Assembly: GCA_004299095.1 (NCBI GenBank)
Contig: SCQQ01000047.1
Coordinates: 1 to 57,707 of the forward strand
DNA: 57,707 bases
Direction: 5' to 3'
DNA from: Burkholderiaceae bacterium
GTDB taxonomy: Bacteria > Pseudomonadota > Gammaproteobacteria > Burkholderiales > Burkholderiaceae_C
The position numbers and the translations under genes were made by a program. A model generated the notes under the pieces. It was given only the letters and a program-made list of their open reading frames with translations. It was not told where the DNA came from and ran no database searches. This document shows positions 47,557 to 57,707 of the stretch, in pieces (the stretch's first letter is position 1; each line of letters begins with the position of its first letter).

Positions 47557-48609
47557 ATGCTCATCGAGCGCAACGTATCCCTGCAACGCCTGAATAGTTT
47601 TGGCATCGCCGCGCGCGCCGCGCGCTTGGTGCGCGTGCAAAGCGAAGGCGACGTGCGCGACGCGCTCGCCTGGCGCGATTTTGCGGCACGCCGCAAGCTG
47701 GTGCTGGGCGGCGGCTGCAATCTGGTGCTCACGGGCGACGTGCGCGCGGTGGTGCTGAAAGTGGAGGTGCGCGGCCGGCGCGTGGTGGAGGAAACCGCCA
47801 CGCACGTGATCGTCGAAGCCGGCGCGGGCGAGAACTGGCACGATTTCGTCACCTGGACGCTGGATCTGGGCCACGGTGGACTGGAAAACCTGGCGCTCAT
47901 CCCCGGCACCGTGGGCGCGAGCCCGGTGCAGAACATCGGCGCCTACGGGCTGGAGTTGCAGGACCGCTTCCACCAACTGGATGCGATCAATCTCGCCAGC
48001 GGCCGCCTGTTCACGCTCGATTCCGCGCAATGCGGTTTTGGCTACCGCGATTCGGTCTTCAAGCACGCGCCGGCAACGGAGGGCGGCGTGGGGTTGGCCG
48101 GGCGCGCGCTCATCCTGCGGGTGCGCTTTGCGCTGCCGAAGCCGTGGCAGCCGGTTCTGGGCTACCGCGACATCGAGCGAAAAATGGAACTGGAAGGGGT
48201 TGCACGGCCCACGGCGCGGCAACTCTACGATTGGGTGGTGGCGATTCGCCGCGGCAAGTTGCCCGATCCGGCACAGCTCGGCAACGCCGGCAGCTTTTTC
48301 AAGAACCCGGTGGTCACGCCCGAGCAGTGCCGCGACATCATCGGCCGCGATCCGGAGCTGGTGTATTACCCCATGACCGACGGCCGCTTCAAGCTCGCGG
48401 CCGGCTGGATGATTGATGCCTGCGGCTGGAAAGGCAAGCACGTGGGCAACGCCGCTGTCTACGACAAGCAGGCGCTGGTGCTGGTGAATCGCGGCGGCCG
48501 CGCGCAGCCGGCTACGGGCGGCGAAGTCATGACGCTCGCCAAAGCCATTCAGACCAGCGTGTACGAACGCTTCGGCATCCGGCTGGAGCCCGAGCCCGTC
48601 GTGATTTGA
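47557..48609 (+). CDS. murB: UDP-N-acetylenolpyruvoylglucosamine reductase
   Basis: FAD/NADPH enzyme that makes UDP-MurNAc, a committed step of peptidoglycan synthesis. The 350-residue protein is type I MurB: start NVSLQRLNSFGIAARA, FAD loop VLGGGCNLVLTGD, GLENLALIPGTVGASPVQNIGAYG, the catalytic Ser in NAGSFFKNPVV, and the C-terminal Glu near RLEPEPVVI. It is divergent from yajQ, and its stop codon begins the left arm of a hairpin array. Confidence 0.96.
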   Translation: MLIERNVSLQRLNSFGIAARAARLVRVQSEGDVRDALAWRDFAARRKLVLGGGCNLVLTGDVRAVVLKVEVRGRRVVEETATHVIVEAGAGENWHDFVTWTLDLGHGGLENLALIPGTVGASPVQNIGAYGLELQDRFHQLDAINLASGRLFTLDSAQCGFGYRDSVFKHAPATEGGVGLAGRALILRVRFALPKPWQPVLGYRDIERKMELEGVARPTARQLYDWVVAIRRGKLPDPAQLGNAGSFFKNPVVTPEQCRDIIGRDPELVYYPMTDGRFKLAAGWMIDACGWKGKHVGNAAVYDKQALVLVNRGGRAQPATGGEVMTLAKAIQTSVYERFGIRLEPEPVVI

Positions 48610-48791
48610 GCGCTGCGGAAGCAGCGCTCAATGACGGAATGACGTCGCCGCTTTGCGGCGCCATGACGGCGGCTTGGCCGCCATGACTCTCACCATGACC
48701 TGTCATGGCCGTGGCAGCGGCCGTCATCGAAGCGCAGCGAGGTCATGCCTCCGCCAGGCGGAGGCGGTCATCGGCGCGCCGGCGGCGCGCG
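48607..48791. repeat. Hairpin array with ATGAC/GTCAT spacers
   Basis: About 185 bp between convergent murB and the antiporter. GC-rich stems lie at 48607-48630 (10 bp, GGAA loop), 48646-48660, 48668-48682, 48693-48708, 48707-48722, 48747-48765 and 48775-48789. They are separated by nine pentamers: ATGAC at 48631, 48639, 48663, 48683 and 48695, then GTCAT at 48702, 48723, 48742 and 48767. The pentamer orientation flips once, at about 48700. The region resembles a REP/BIME-like repeat and also serves as the junction of two transcripts. Confidence 0.7.
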
Positions 48792-50816
48792 CTACTGCGG
48801 ATAAATCAGGATCTTGTTCAGGTCGGCAAAGTGCTTGGCCACTTTGGTCGGCAAGCGCTCGAGGAACGCGTTGTGCGAGCGCGCGCCGCGCCGCGCCGAC
48901 ACCACTACCAGCAAATCGGTGTCTTCGATGTCGCGCGAGACGATGAAGAACTCTTCCCACGCATCGAACGGCTTGAACTGCAGCTTGAGCGTGATCTTGT
49001 GCTCGGCGCAGAAGGCCTGGATCGCGTCGTACGTGGCTTGCGCGCAGTGCAGTTCGATCGGAATCGAGAGCTCGATCGACAACCGGGCAAGCTTGTCCAG
49101 CCAGATCGGGAACCCGGTTTCCACTTCGGCGTGCGGCGGCACCACCACGAACAGCTTGCCGTGCTGCACGATCGGATGCGGGAAGCTGCAGATGAACAGC
49201 GATTTCTGCGTGTGGTAGAGCAGGCTTTCCAGGCGGTAGCCGAGCAGCTTGTGCAGCAGTTCCTCGGATTGCGGCCAGCCCAGGATGATGATGTCGGCCG
49301 CGATTTCGCGCGCGGTGCGCGAAATGCCGTGCGCGATGCTGTGGTCGATGGTGGCCATGACGTTGACCTTGACGTCGGCGGCCGTGGCTTCCGACAGGAA
49401 ACCGGCCATGGCTTTTTTCGCCAGCGCCACGCCTTTTTCGGCCTGCTCGGTGTTGGGCACCACGTTCAGCACCGCGAGCGGATGGGTGGACGCCTTGTCC
49501 TTCACCAGCACGGCCAGGCGCAGCAGGTTCTCGACCTTGGTGGTGTCGGAGAGCGGCACCAGGATCTGCTCCATCTCGAGGTCGGCGTTCAGGGCGAGAT
49601 CCTCGCCGTTGCTCGGTTTGGCGCCCATGTGACGCGCCGCGTGTTCGGTCACGAACGACGCAAAAACGCAGGTCACCAGGATGATGAGGACGATGCCGTT
49701 CAGCACGCTGTCGCCGACGATGCCCTGGCGATAGCCGACCAGCACCACGGCCAGCGTGGCCGCGGCGTGCGCGGAGCTCAAACCGAAAATCAGATTGCGC
49801 TGGTCCTTGGAGAAGCGGAAAACCATCTGCGTGGCCCAGGCCGCCGCGTATTTGCCGATGATCGCCGTGATGGTGAGTGCCGCGGCAATGATCAAGGCCA
49901 TCGGACCGCTCACGATCACGTGAATATCGACGATCATGCCGACGCTGATCAGGAAAAATGGAATGAAAAGCGAATTGCCCATGAATTCGATGCGGTTCAT
50001 GAGCGCCGATGAATGCGGAATCAGCTTGTTCAATGCCAGCCCGGCAGCAAAAGCGCCGATGATGCCCTCGAGGCCTGCGACTTCCGCTAGAAACGCCGAC
50101 AGAAACATCACCGCCAGCACGAACACATAATGGGAATGCTTGCGTTTATCCAAGGCCCTGAAAAACCAGGTGCCGATTTTCGGCACGACGACAAACATGA
50201 AAATGGAAAACAGCGCAAGCGAAATCCCGAGGCGAATCCAGAATTGCTGCGTCAACCCGCCGCTGTGCGAGCCCAGCAGAATGGCGAGGACGATCAGGAC
50301 GCCGGTGTCGGTGAGGATGGTGCCACCCACGGTCACGGCCACGCTCAAGTCTTTGGAAATGCCGTATTTGCTGACGATGGGGTACGTCACCAGCGTGTGC
50401 GTGGCGAAAATGCTGGCGACCAGCAGACTGGCGTAAATGTCGAGATGAATCAGGTAATAGCAAACCGGAAAGCCGATGATGAACGGCACGCAGAAAGTCA
50501 GCAGACCAAAAACAAGACTCTTGTTGCGATTCGCTTTGAATTCCACCAGGTTCAAATCCAGGCCCGCCAGAAACATGATGTAGAGCAGCCCGATGGTGGA
50601 GAAAACATCGACGAACAGGCTTTGGCTCAGGATATTGAAACCATGCGGCCCGATGATGATGCCGGAGATAATGAGCCCGATGATTCCGGGTGTCCGAATG
50701 CGCTCCAGCACGATCGGCGTCAGCAGGATAATGAACAGGATCAGCGAGAAAATCAGGATCGGGCTGCGCAACGGCAGCTGGAACTGATGGGTGAGTTGTT
50801 GAATGATGGCGTCCAT
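48792..50816 (-). CDS. Cation:proton antiporter (CPA2) with C-terminal universal-stress domains
   Basis: 674-aa protein. The first ~400 residues are a CPA2 exchanger with 12 or so helices, including LLYIMFLAGLDLNLVEFK and LEGIIGAFAAGLALNK. The remaining ~270 residues are cytoplasmic and look like two UspA-type domains (first: EMEQILVPLSDTTKVENLLRLAVLV; second near KLFVVVPPHAEVETGF). It probably exchanges Na+ or K+ for H+, with nucleotide-linked control. The ATG at 50816 is chosen; a longer frame to 50945 adds unconserved residues. Its own promoter is unclear. Confidence 0.87.
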   Translation of the reverse strand: MDAIIQQLTHQFQLPLRSPILIFSLILFIILLTPIVLERIRTPGIIGLIISGIIIGPHGFNILSQSLFVDVFSTIGLLYIMFLAGLDLNLVEFKANRNKSLVFGLLTFCVPFIIGFPVCYYLIHLDIYASLLVASIFATHTLVTYPIVSKYGISKDLSVAVTVGGTILTDTGVLIVLAILLGSHSGGLTQQFWIRLGISLALFSIFMFVVVPKIGTWFFRALDKRKHSHYVFVLAVMFLSAFLAEVAGLEGIIGAFAAGLALNKLIPHSSALMNRIEFMGNSLFIPFFLISVGMIVDIHVIVSGPMALIIAAALTITAIIGKYAAAWATQMVFRFSKDQRNLIFGLSSAHAAATLAVVLVGYRQGIVGDSVLNGIVLIILVTCVFASFVTEHAARHMGAKPSNGEDLALNADLEMEQILVPLSDTTKVENLLRLAVLVKDKASTHPLAVLNVVPNTEQAEKGVALAKKAMAGFLSEATAADVKVNVMATIDHSIAHGISRTAREIAADIIILGWPQSEELLHKLLGYRLESLLYHTQKSLFICSFPHPIVQHGKLFVVVPPHAEVETGFPIWLDKLARLSIELSIPIELHCAQATYDAIQAFCAEHKITLKLQFKPFDAWEEFFIVSRDIEDTDLLVVVSARRGARSHNAFLERLPTKVAKHFADLNKILIYPQ

Positions 50817-51119
50817 GTGCGGGGTACGCGGTATTTCGGAAATGGGAAGTGGTGGTGTTATCAGGCGATGTCGCTGGTGGGCTCGTTGCGTCGAACGCAG
50901 TGCTCGCTTGAAGACGCCACGGATGGTCGCGTGCTGTGCGGCCAAATCGGATGGCGCGCCATTTTCGCTCAGGCCGGACGGCCGCTGAATGGCCTTCAGC
51001 GCGCGCGGAGTTTAGGCTGGAAGCAGGGCAACGGGTTGGCGTTCCTGACTACGCTGCGTACGTGCGTTGCAAGACGACGTGCCTAGAACAACGGCGCGCC
51101 GTCTCTGCCGCGGCGCCTG
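50817..51119. other. Intergenic region between the antiporter and glnS
   Basis: 303 bp upstream of the antiporter start and downstream of the glnS stop (both minus strand). I see no supported gene, no intrinsic terminator with a T-tract and no clear promoter. Short frames here have no recognisable features. Confidence 0.6.
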
Positions 51120-52937
<1,818 letters not shown>

Positions 52938-53182
52938 GCGGCGATTTTAGGGAGGGCAGCCAAAGCCCTTTCGGGCCGTGCCGGTGCCTTCCCATGCCCG
53001 GGATACGCCGGCGGGGGTGTGGCCGGAATGCGGCGCACCCGTGCGGGTTTTTCCGGGCGTTCTGGCGGTGGCCGATGAGCGCTTGCGCCAAGCCCAGGGA
53101 ATTTTCGGAGCATGGCCGAGTCCGACTGTATGAGCCGTGGTGATCGTTGCGTTGCCACATCGTGTTTTGTTTGGAGGGAAAA

Positions 53183-53530
53183 ATGAAAACGACGCAAATC
53201 GCATGGATCGCTGCCGCGCTGGCGCTTGGCGCACTGGTGTTCAGCGGCAGCGCGCAGGCCCGCTCCGACGTGACGTGGTCGGTCGGCGTGGGGGCACCGG
53301 GGCTGTCGATTGGTGCCACCAATGCACCGCCCATGTATTACGCACCGCCGGTCTACGTTCAGCCGCAACCGGTTTACGTGGCGCCGCGCCCGATCTTCAT
53401 GGGAGCGCCGTATTACGGCCCGCCACCGTATGGGTACGGACCGCGCTGGGAGCGGCGCGGCCACCATCACTATCGCCGTGACGCGCGCCATTGGCGCGGC
53501 GATCGGGGACATGGCCACCGTCGGCACTGA
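53183..53530 (+). CDS. Secreted Pro/Tyr-rich protein with a His/Arg tail
   Basis: 115 aa, family not certain. A signal peptide ends at about SAQA-RSD. The short WSVGVGAPGLSIGA segment is followed by a Pro/Tyr/Val-rich stretch (YYAPPVYVQPQPVYV...) and a C-terminal tail rich in His, Arg and Asp (RRGHHHYRRDARHW). Small periplasmic proteins of this type are common in Burkholderiales; metal binding by the His tail is possible but unproven. A GGAGGGA site precedes the ATG at 53183. Confidence 0.78.
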   Translation: MKTTQIAWIAAALALGALVFSGSAQARSDVTWSVGVGAPGLSIGATNAPPMYYAPPVYVQPQPVYVAPRPIFMGAPYYGPPPYGYGPRWERRGHHHYRRDARHWRGDRGHGHRRH

Positions 53531-53563
53531 CTGCCGCGGCTGATCTGCTGATCGGTCCGGCAG
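53531..53563. terminator. Inverted repeat at a convergent gene junction
   Basis: CTGCCG (53531-53536) and CGGCAG (53558-53563) are 6-bp arms with a 21-nt loop, filling the gap between the secreted protein and the retropepsin-like gene. It is a weak candidate for a shared terminator. Confidence 0.35.
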
Positions 53564-53568
53564 GACGT

Positions 53569-54093
53569 CTACCGGGTGCTCAGTGTCATCCGGTTGCCGG
53601 CGATCCGGACGTCGAAATTGCGCAGGAATGATTGCCCCAGCAGCGCCGATTCGGGCGCGGGGGAAATCAGGCCGACGGTGACCGTGGCGTCGTTGCGCGC
53701 CAGCGGGCCGACTTTCACCGGCACGTTGCGCAGCTGCCGGCCGCGGCGCTCGCCACCGGCGGTACTGAGGATGACGGGTTCGCCGCCGCTCAGTTGGGCG
53801 GTGCGCGCGGTCTGCTCGGAGATGGCGACGTTGGTCGCGCCCGTATCGACGAGGAACCGGACCGGTACGTGATCGACTTCCCCGGCCACGTAGAAGTGGC
53901 CATCGGGGCTGCGCGGAATCACCAGACTGCCATTTGCTTCGACGTAAGGCTGCAAGCGTGCCCGCTCACGCTCTTCGTGCCACTTGAACCCGGCCCACAG
54001 GGCGCCGGCCACCACCAGCCAGAACACCAGCAACGCCAGCGTGCTGCGTTGCAGCGTGCGGGCGAGGTTCGGCGGGCCGGGGCTTTGAGGCAT
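53569..54093 (-). CDS. Membrane-anchored retropepsin-like aspartic protease
   Basis: 174 aa with one N-terminal membrane helix (about residues 18-36) and a periplasmic clan AA domain. The active-site motif is FLVDTGATNVAIS, followed by the flap-like stretch and a LLGQSFLRNFDVRI end, the TIGR02281-type pattern. One DTG per chain implies it works as a dimer. The ATG at 54093 (MPQSPGPPNLARTL) is chosen over 54165. It is back to back with the EamA transporter gene. Confidence 0.85.
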   Translation of the reverse strand: MPQSPGPPNLARTLQRSTLALLVFWLVVAGALWAGFKWHEERERARLQPYVEANGSLVIPRSPDGHFYVAGEVDHVPVRFLVDTGATNVAISEQTARTAQLSGGEPVILSTAGGERRGRQLRNVPVKVGPLARNDATVTVGLISPAPESALLGQSFLRNFDVRIAGNRMTLSTR

Positions 54094-54154
54094 GGCCGAA
54101 GTATGCCTGCCATGGCGCCACGTTCGGACGAGGACCGGCCGCGATAATCCCGCG

Positions 54155-55063
54155 GTGTCCCTCAAATCCCATGCGCGCTGGTTGGTTGCTTTGATGCTGC
54201 TGCTGCCGGCGCTGCAAGGGGTGAATTACCTCGTTGCGCGCCTCGCGCCGGGCGTGATTGCCCCCAACACGCTGGCGGCGTTGCGTTGGCTTTTTGCCGG
54301 ATCGATCTTCTGTTTTCTCGCCCGAACCGAGCTGTGGCGCGAGCGCCGCGTGGTGCTGGCCGACTGGCGCCACACGCTGGTGCTGGGCGCGCTCGGCATG
54401 TGGATCTGCGGCGCCTGGGTTTATCTGGCGGGGCAGACCACCAGCGCCACCAACATGGCGCTGATTTACGCGCTTTCGCCCATCCTGATCGCGCTCATTG
54501 CGCACTTTTGGCTGAAGGAGCCGTTCAATTGGCTGCAGGGCTGCGGCGTGGCGCTGGCATTGGCCGGTGTGCTGCACGTGGTGCTGAAAGGGCAGTGGGC
54601 CGATTTGGCGCGCGTGCGCTTTGCCAGGGGCGATGCCTGGATTTTTGCGGCGTCGGTGTGCTGGGCCCTTTTTTCCATCCTGCTGAAGCGCTGGACCACG
54701 CCGCTTTCGGCCACCGCACGGCTCGGTCCCATCAGTTTCGCGGGCGTGCTGGTGCTGCTGCCGTTTGTCATCTGGGAAGCGGTAACCGGGCCGTTGCCGA
54801 CGTTTTCGCTGACGGGGGTCGGCCTGGCGTTCATGGCGGCGCTGTTGCCAGGCTACGCCGCCTATCTGGTGTACGCGCTGCTGCTGCGCGACCTGGGCGC
54901 GGCGCGCGTCGGCGTGGTGTTGTATCTGGGGCCGCCTTACGTGGCGGTGATGGCGTGGATTTTTCTGGGTGAACCGATCCACGGGTATCACGTGGTCGGC
55001 CTGGCGCTGATCGCGCCCGGGATTTACCTGGTGAATCGGCGCGTTCGCACGCGTCGGCGTTGA
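54155..55063 (+). CDS. EamA-family (DMT) transporter
   Basis: 302-aa membrane protein with ten helices in two EamA repeats, the typical size. The conserved ALIYALSPILIALIAHFWLKEP closes the first repeat and VVLYLGPPYVAVMAWIFLGEPI the second. The likely start is GTG at 54155 (VSLKSHARWLVAL); an upstream ATG at 54092 would run into the divergent protease gene. The substrate is unknown. A 287-bp gap follows before mdtA. Confidence 0.85.
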   Translation: MSLKSHARWLVALMLLLPALQGVNYLVARLAPGVIAPNTLAALRWLFAGSIFCFLARTELWRERRVVLADWRHTLVLGALGMWICGAWVYLAGQTTSATNMALIYALSPILIALIAHFWLKEPFNWLQGCGVALALAGVLHVVLKGQWADLARVRFARGDAWIFAASVCWALFSILLKRWTTPLSATARLGPISFAGVLVLLPFVIWEAVTGPLPTFSLTGVGLAFMAALLPGYAAYLVYALLLRDLGAARVGVVLYLGPPYVAVMAWIFLGEPIHGYHVVGLALIAPGIYLVNRRVRTRRR

Positions 55064-55224
55064 GCCCGTGCGCCCGAGCGTGCGCTGCGGACCATGCCGG
55101 CCGATTGCCCCATCACCCGCGCGAACGCAAAGATTCGTAAAGCTGGATCGCGTGAGCCGCCGGAGGGCGCATGATCGACGGACCTCGGCGGGCGTTGCGT
55201 GCGTTCTGCGCCTGGCCCGATGGC

Positions 55225-55236
55225 ACGTCATGACGT
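55225..55236. promoter_or_regulatory. Palindrome in the mdtA upstream region
   Basis: ACGTCATGACGT is a perfect 12-bp palindrome 114 bp before the mdtA ATG, and could be a regulator site. The same 287-bp gap holds two GC hairpins, GCGCGC-TACCAT-GCGCGC (55287-55304) and GCGGCGG-N7-CCGCCGC (55315-55335). There is no clear ribosome-binding site before the mdtA ATG. Confidence 0.35.
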
Positions 55237-55350
55237 CTTTCATTCGCTGGACTGGCCACGCAATTCTCACCGCCCTGCCGTTTCCCGCGCGCTACCATGC
55301 GCGCTTTGCTTCTTGCGGCGGCGTGCCACCGCCGCGATTCCTGATTTGAC

Positions 55351-56643
55351 ATGCCGGATTCCATTTCCGAACAACCCGCGCCGGTGACCCCGCGTCGACG
55401 CAGCCGCGTGCGGGCGGTACTGCTCACGCTCATCGTGATCGCGCTGCTGGCGGGCACCGCCTACTATCTGGCGCAACGCGCGCGCACCCCACAAGCAGCG
55501 GGCGCGGCGCGCGGCCCCGGTGGGCGCGGCGGCTTCAGCGCGGTGACGGTGGGCACGGCCGTGGCCCAGCAAGGCGAGTTGCCGATCCTGATCGATGCGC
55601 TGGGGACGGTTACGCCGCCCGCCACCGCCACGCTGGTGCCGCAAGTCTCGGGCATCCTGACCGAGGTGCTGTTCACCGAAGGCCAGACGGTGAAGAAAGG
55701 CCAGGTGCTGGCGCGCATCGACGTGCGTCCCTTCCAGCAGGCGCTCGACCAGGCGCGCGGCACGCGCTTGCGCGACCAGGCGCAACTGGCGGCGGCGCGC
55801 GTCACGTTGCAGCGCTACCAGACGCTGTGGGAGCAGGATTCGGTCGCGCGCCAGACGCTGGACACGCAAGCCGCGCTGGTCAAGCAGCTCGAAGGCACGG
55901 TGGACGCGGATGCGGCCAACGAGCGCAGCGCCCAGTTGAACGTCGACTTCACCACGATGCGCGCGCCGATCAGCGGGCGCATCGGCCTGCGCAATGTCGA
56001 TCCGGGCAATCTGGTCAGCACCGGCACCACCGGCGGCATTGCCACCATCACGCAAATCACGCCCATCGACGTGGTGTTTTCGGTGCCGCAAGGCCAGGTG
56101 CAGGCGGTGCTGGCGGCCGAGCGCACCGGCAAGCTGCCGGTGGTGGCGCTGGACCGGGCGCGCACGCAAACGCTCGCCACCGGCACGTTTCTCACGCTCA
56201 ACAACGAAGTGAACACCGCCACCGGCACGGTGCTGGCCAAGGCGCGCTTTGCCAACGCCGATGGCCGGCTGTTTCCCAATGAGTTCGTGAATGCGCGGCT
56301 GCAGCTCGGTTCGCAAAGCGGCCTGCTGGTGCCGGTGACGGCCGTGCGCACCGGGCCGAATGGCGATTACGTGTATGTGGTCGATGCCGACGGCGTGGCG
56401 CACATGCGCGCCGTGACCAGCGGCCTGGCGACGCCCGACCAAACGCTGATCACGAAAGGGTTGCAGGCCGGCGAGCGCGTGGTGACCGAAGGCGGCGACC
56501 AGGTGAAGGATGGCGGCAAGGTGAAGCTGGCAGAAGCCGCAAAAGCGCCGGCCGCGGCTGAGACGCCGGCACCTGCGGGCCAGGCGGCAAAACCGGCGCA
56601 AGGCCGGGCGGCGCGGCGCGCTGCGGCATCGCAGCCGAAGTAG
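55351..56643 (+). CDS. mdtA: RND efflux periplasmic adaptor (MdtA-like)
   Basis: Membrane-fusion protein of a multidrug RND pump, 430 aa. N-terminal membrane anchor (about residues 17-38), then the barrel-sandwich halves (VPQVSGILTEVLFTEGQTVKKGQVL and APISGRIGLRNVDPGNLV), a helical hairpin, a beta-barrel region and an Ala/Pro-rich tail ending QAAKPAQGRAARR. The start MPDSISEQPAP lacks a clear ribosome-binding site. The permease gene follows 27 bp later. Confidence 0.92.
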   Translation: MPDSISEQPAPVTPRRRSRVRAVLLTLIVIALLAGTAYYLAQRARTPQAAGAARGPGGRGGFSAVTVGTAVAQQGELPILIDALGTVTPPATATLVPQVSGILTEVLFTEGQTVKKGQVLARIDVRPFQQALDQARGTRLRDQAQLAAARVTLQRYQTLWEQDSVARQTLDTQAALVKQLEGTVDADAANERSAQLNVDFTTMRAPISGRIGLRNVDPGNLVSTGTTGGIATITQITPIDVVFSVPQGQVQAVLAAERTGKLPVVALDRARTQTLATGTFLTLNNEVNTATGTVLAKARFANADGRLFPNEFVNARLQLGSQSGLLVPVTAVRTGPNGDYVYVVDADGVAHMRAVTSGLATPDQTLITKGLQAGERVVTEGGDQVKDGGKVKLAEAAKAPAAAETPAPAGQAAKPAQGRAARRAAASQPK

Positions 56644-56670
56644 CGTGCCCGCCCGCGGCCGAGTTCCAGC

Positions 56671-57707
56671 ATGAACGTTTCCCGCCTTTTCGTGCAGCGC
56701 CCGGTGGCGACGGCGCTGTTCATGCTGGCGATCGTGCTGGCCGGCCTGGTGGGTTTGCGCTTCCTGCCGCTGGCGGCGCTGCCCGAGGTCGATTTTCCGA
56801 CGATCCAGGTGCAGACGCTCTATCCCGGCGGCAGTCCCGACGTGATGAGCCGCACGGTGACCGCGCCGCTGGAGCGCCAGTTCGGCCAGATGTCGGGCCT
56901 CTCCCGCATGAGCAGTGTGAGCAGCGCCGGCGTTTCCGTGATCACGCTGCAGTTCGCGCTGAATCTTTCGATGGATACCGCCGAGCAGGAAGTGCAGGCC
57001 GCCATGAATGCCGCCGGTTCGCTCTTGCCCGCCGACCTGCCCGCGCCGCCGGTGTACGCCAAGATCAATCCGGCCGATGCACCCATCATGCAGCTCGCGG
57101 TCACGTCGGCCAGCCTGCCGCTGACGCAAGTGCAGGACCTGGTGAACACGCGCCTGGCGCTCAAGATCAGCCAGATCAGCGGCGTGGGGTTGGTGACGCT
57201 TGCCGGCGGCCAGCGCCCCGCTGTGCGCGTGCAGGCCAACCTGAATGCGCTGGGCGCCATGGGCCTGGACCTGACCGCCATCAGCAACGCCATCAGCGCG
57301 GGCAACGCCAGCACCGCCAAAGGCAACTTCGATGGGCCGCTGCGCCAGTACAGCATCAACGCCAACGATCAATTGACGTCGGTGGACGACTACCGCAACC
57401 TGATCGTGGCGTACGTGAACGGCCAGCCGGTGCGCCTGAAGGACGTGGCGAGCGTGGTCAACGGCGCGGAAAACAGCCGCCTGGGCGCGTGGGCGGCGAT
57501 CAAGGATGCGCCGGGATCGAAAACCCGCGCCGCCAGCCCTGAAACCGCGCTCGCACCGGCCATCATCCTGAACGTGCAGCGCCAGCCCGGCGCGAACGTG
57601 ATCGCCACGGTCGATGCCATCAAGGCGCAACTGCCGACGCTGGAGCAAGGCCTGCCGCAGAGCGTGAACCTGACGGTCCTCACGGACCGCACGGTCGGCA
57701 TCCGCTC
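56671..57707 (+). CDS. mdtB: RND multidrug efflux permease (MdtB-like), 5' part
   Basis: First 345 codons of a gene that runs off the right edge. It starts [21 protein letters not shown], the AcrB-family first helix, and has the [22 protein letters not shown] and [20 protein letters not shown] segments. Full-length relatives are about 1030 aa. Between LGAWA and [11 protein letters not shown] (about residues 277-295) it has roughly 17 residues more than E. coli MdtB, rich in Ala/Ser/Pro. It is cotranscribed with mdtA. Confidence 0.9.
   Translation, partial: MNVSRLFVQRPVATALFMLAIVLAGLVGLRFLPLAALPEVDFPTIQVQTLYPGGSPDVMSRTVTAPLERQFGQMSGLSRMSSVSSAGVSVITLQFALNLSMDTAEQEVQAAMNAAGSLLPADLPAPPVYAKINPADAPIMQLAVTSASLPLTQVQDLVNTRLALKISQISGVGLVTLAGGQRPAVRVQANLNALGAMGLDLTAISNAISAGNASTAKGNFDGPLRQYSINANDQLTSVDDYRNLIVAYVNGQPVRLKDVASVVNGAENSRLGAWAAIKDAPGSKTRAASPETALAPAIILNVQRQPGANVIATVDAIKAQLPTLEQGLPQSVNLTVLTDRTVGIR

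Noticed and set aside
48607-48791. CRISPR-like array after murB.
   Set aside because: The repeated unit is only five bases, it changes strand, and the segments between are hairpins of varying length rather than spacers; no cas gene is present.

Overview
This is a GC-rich, gene-dense chromosomal window from a betaproteobacterium, most likely order Burkholderiales. That placement rests on gene content and order: an sdhCDAB-sdhE-gltA run divergent from mdh, a complete aa3 cytochrome c oxidase and heme A locus in beta-proteobacterial order, an intracellular PHB depolymerase of the Cys-nucleophile type, and dnaX-ybaB-recR. The genus cannot be fixed from the sequence. No rRNA, tRNA, CRISPR array or prophage was seen. 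The only mobile DNA is the start of an IS-type transposase at the left edge.

Layout. (1) 1-9.8 kb: transposase fragment; dnaX-ybaB-recR (replication and recombination); mltD-gloB divergent from yafS-rnhA; a group III truncated haemoglobin; moaA-mobA for molybdenum cofactor. (2) 10-20.5 kb: membrane H+-pyrophosphatase hppA divergent from soluble ppa; a TCA block sdhCDAB-sdhE-gltA divergent from mdh; a secreted protein with basic repeats. (3) 20.6-26.4 kb: an orphan RnfB-like ferredoxin, PHB depolymerase phaZ, an orphan ParA ATPase with a MaoC hydratase, trmL, comF and a BioC-like methyltransferase. (4) 26.6-35.7 kb: the oxidase locus coxB-ctaD-(35-aa protein)-ctaG-coxC, a DUF2909 protein, SURF1, a SCO-like protein, ctaA, ctaB and sco1. 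(5) 35.7-46.9 kb, nearly all on the minus strand: slipin and nfeD; a long efflux operon led by marR (outer-membrane factor, EmrA, a PNPOx-like flavoprotein, a quinone reductase, EmrB, then an EamA transporter); and another MFS pump. (6) 47-57.7 kb: yajQ divergent from murB, a hairpin array, a cation/proton antiporter with universal-stress domains, glnS, two small envelope proteins, an EamA transporter, and mdtA with the start of an mdtB-type RND permease cut by the right edge.

How it fits together. The centre is an energy-conversion region. TCA enzymes and succinate dehydrogenase feed electrons to an aa3 oxidase whose copper and heme A assembly factors are all encoded beside it, and a proton-pumping pyrophosphatase sits back to back with the soluble enzyme that uses the same substrate. 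The right half is dominated by efflux and envelope functions.

The genes are mostly familiar; the more unusual signals are in the DNA between and inside them. They include a nine-adenine slippage site in dnaX with stops close behind in both other frames, two tandem TTGC-N4-GCAA palindromes directly before marR, a tract of GC hairpins separated by ATGAC/GTCAT pentamers after murB, a 28-bp perfect palindrome that writes the tail of an EamA transporter, and three stem-loops before ppa. No clearly new multi-gene system was found. The best candidates for undescribed biology are the ATGAC hairpin tract and the efflux operon that contains two redox enzymes.
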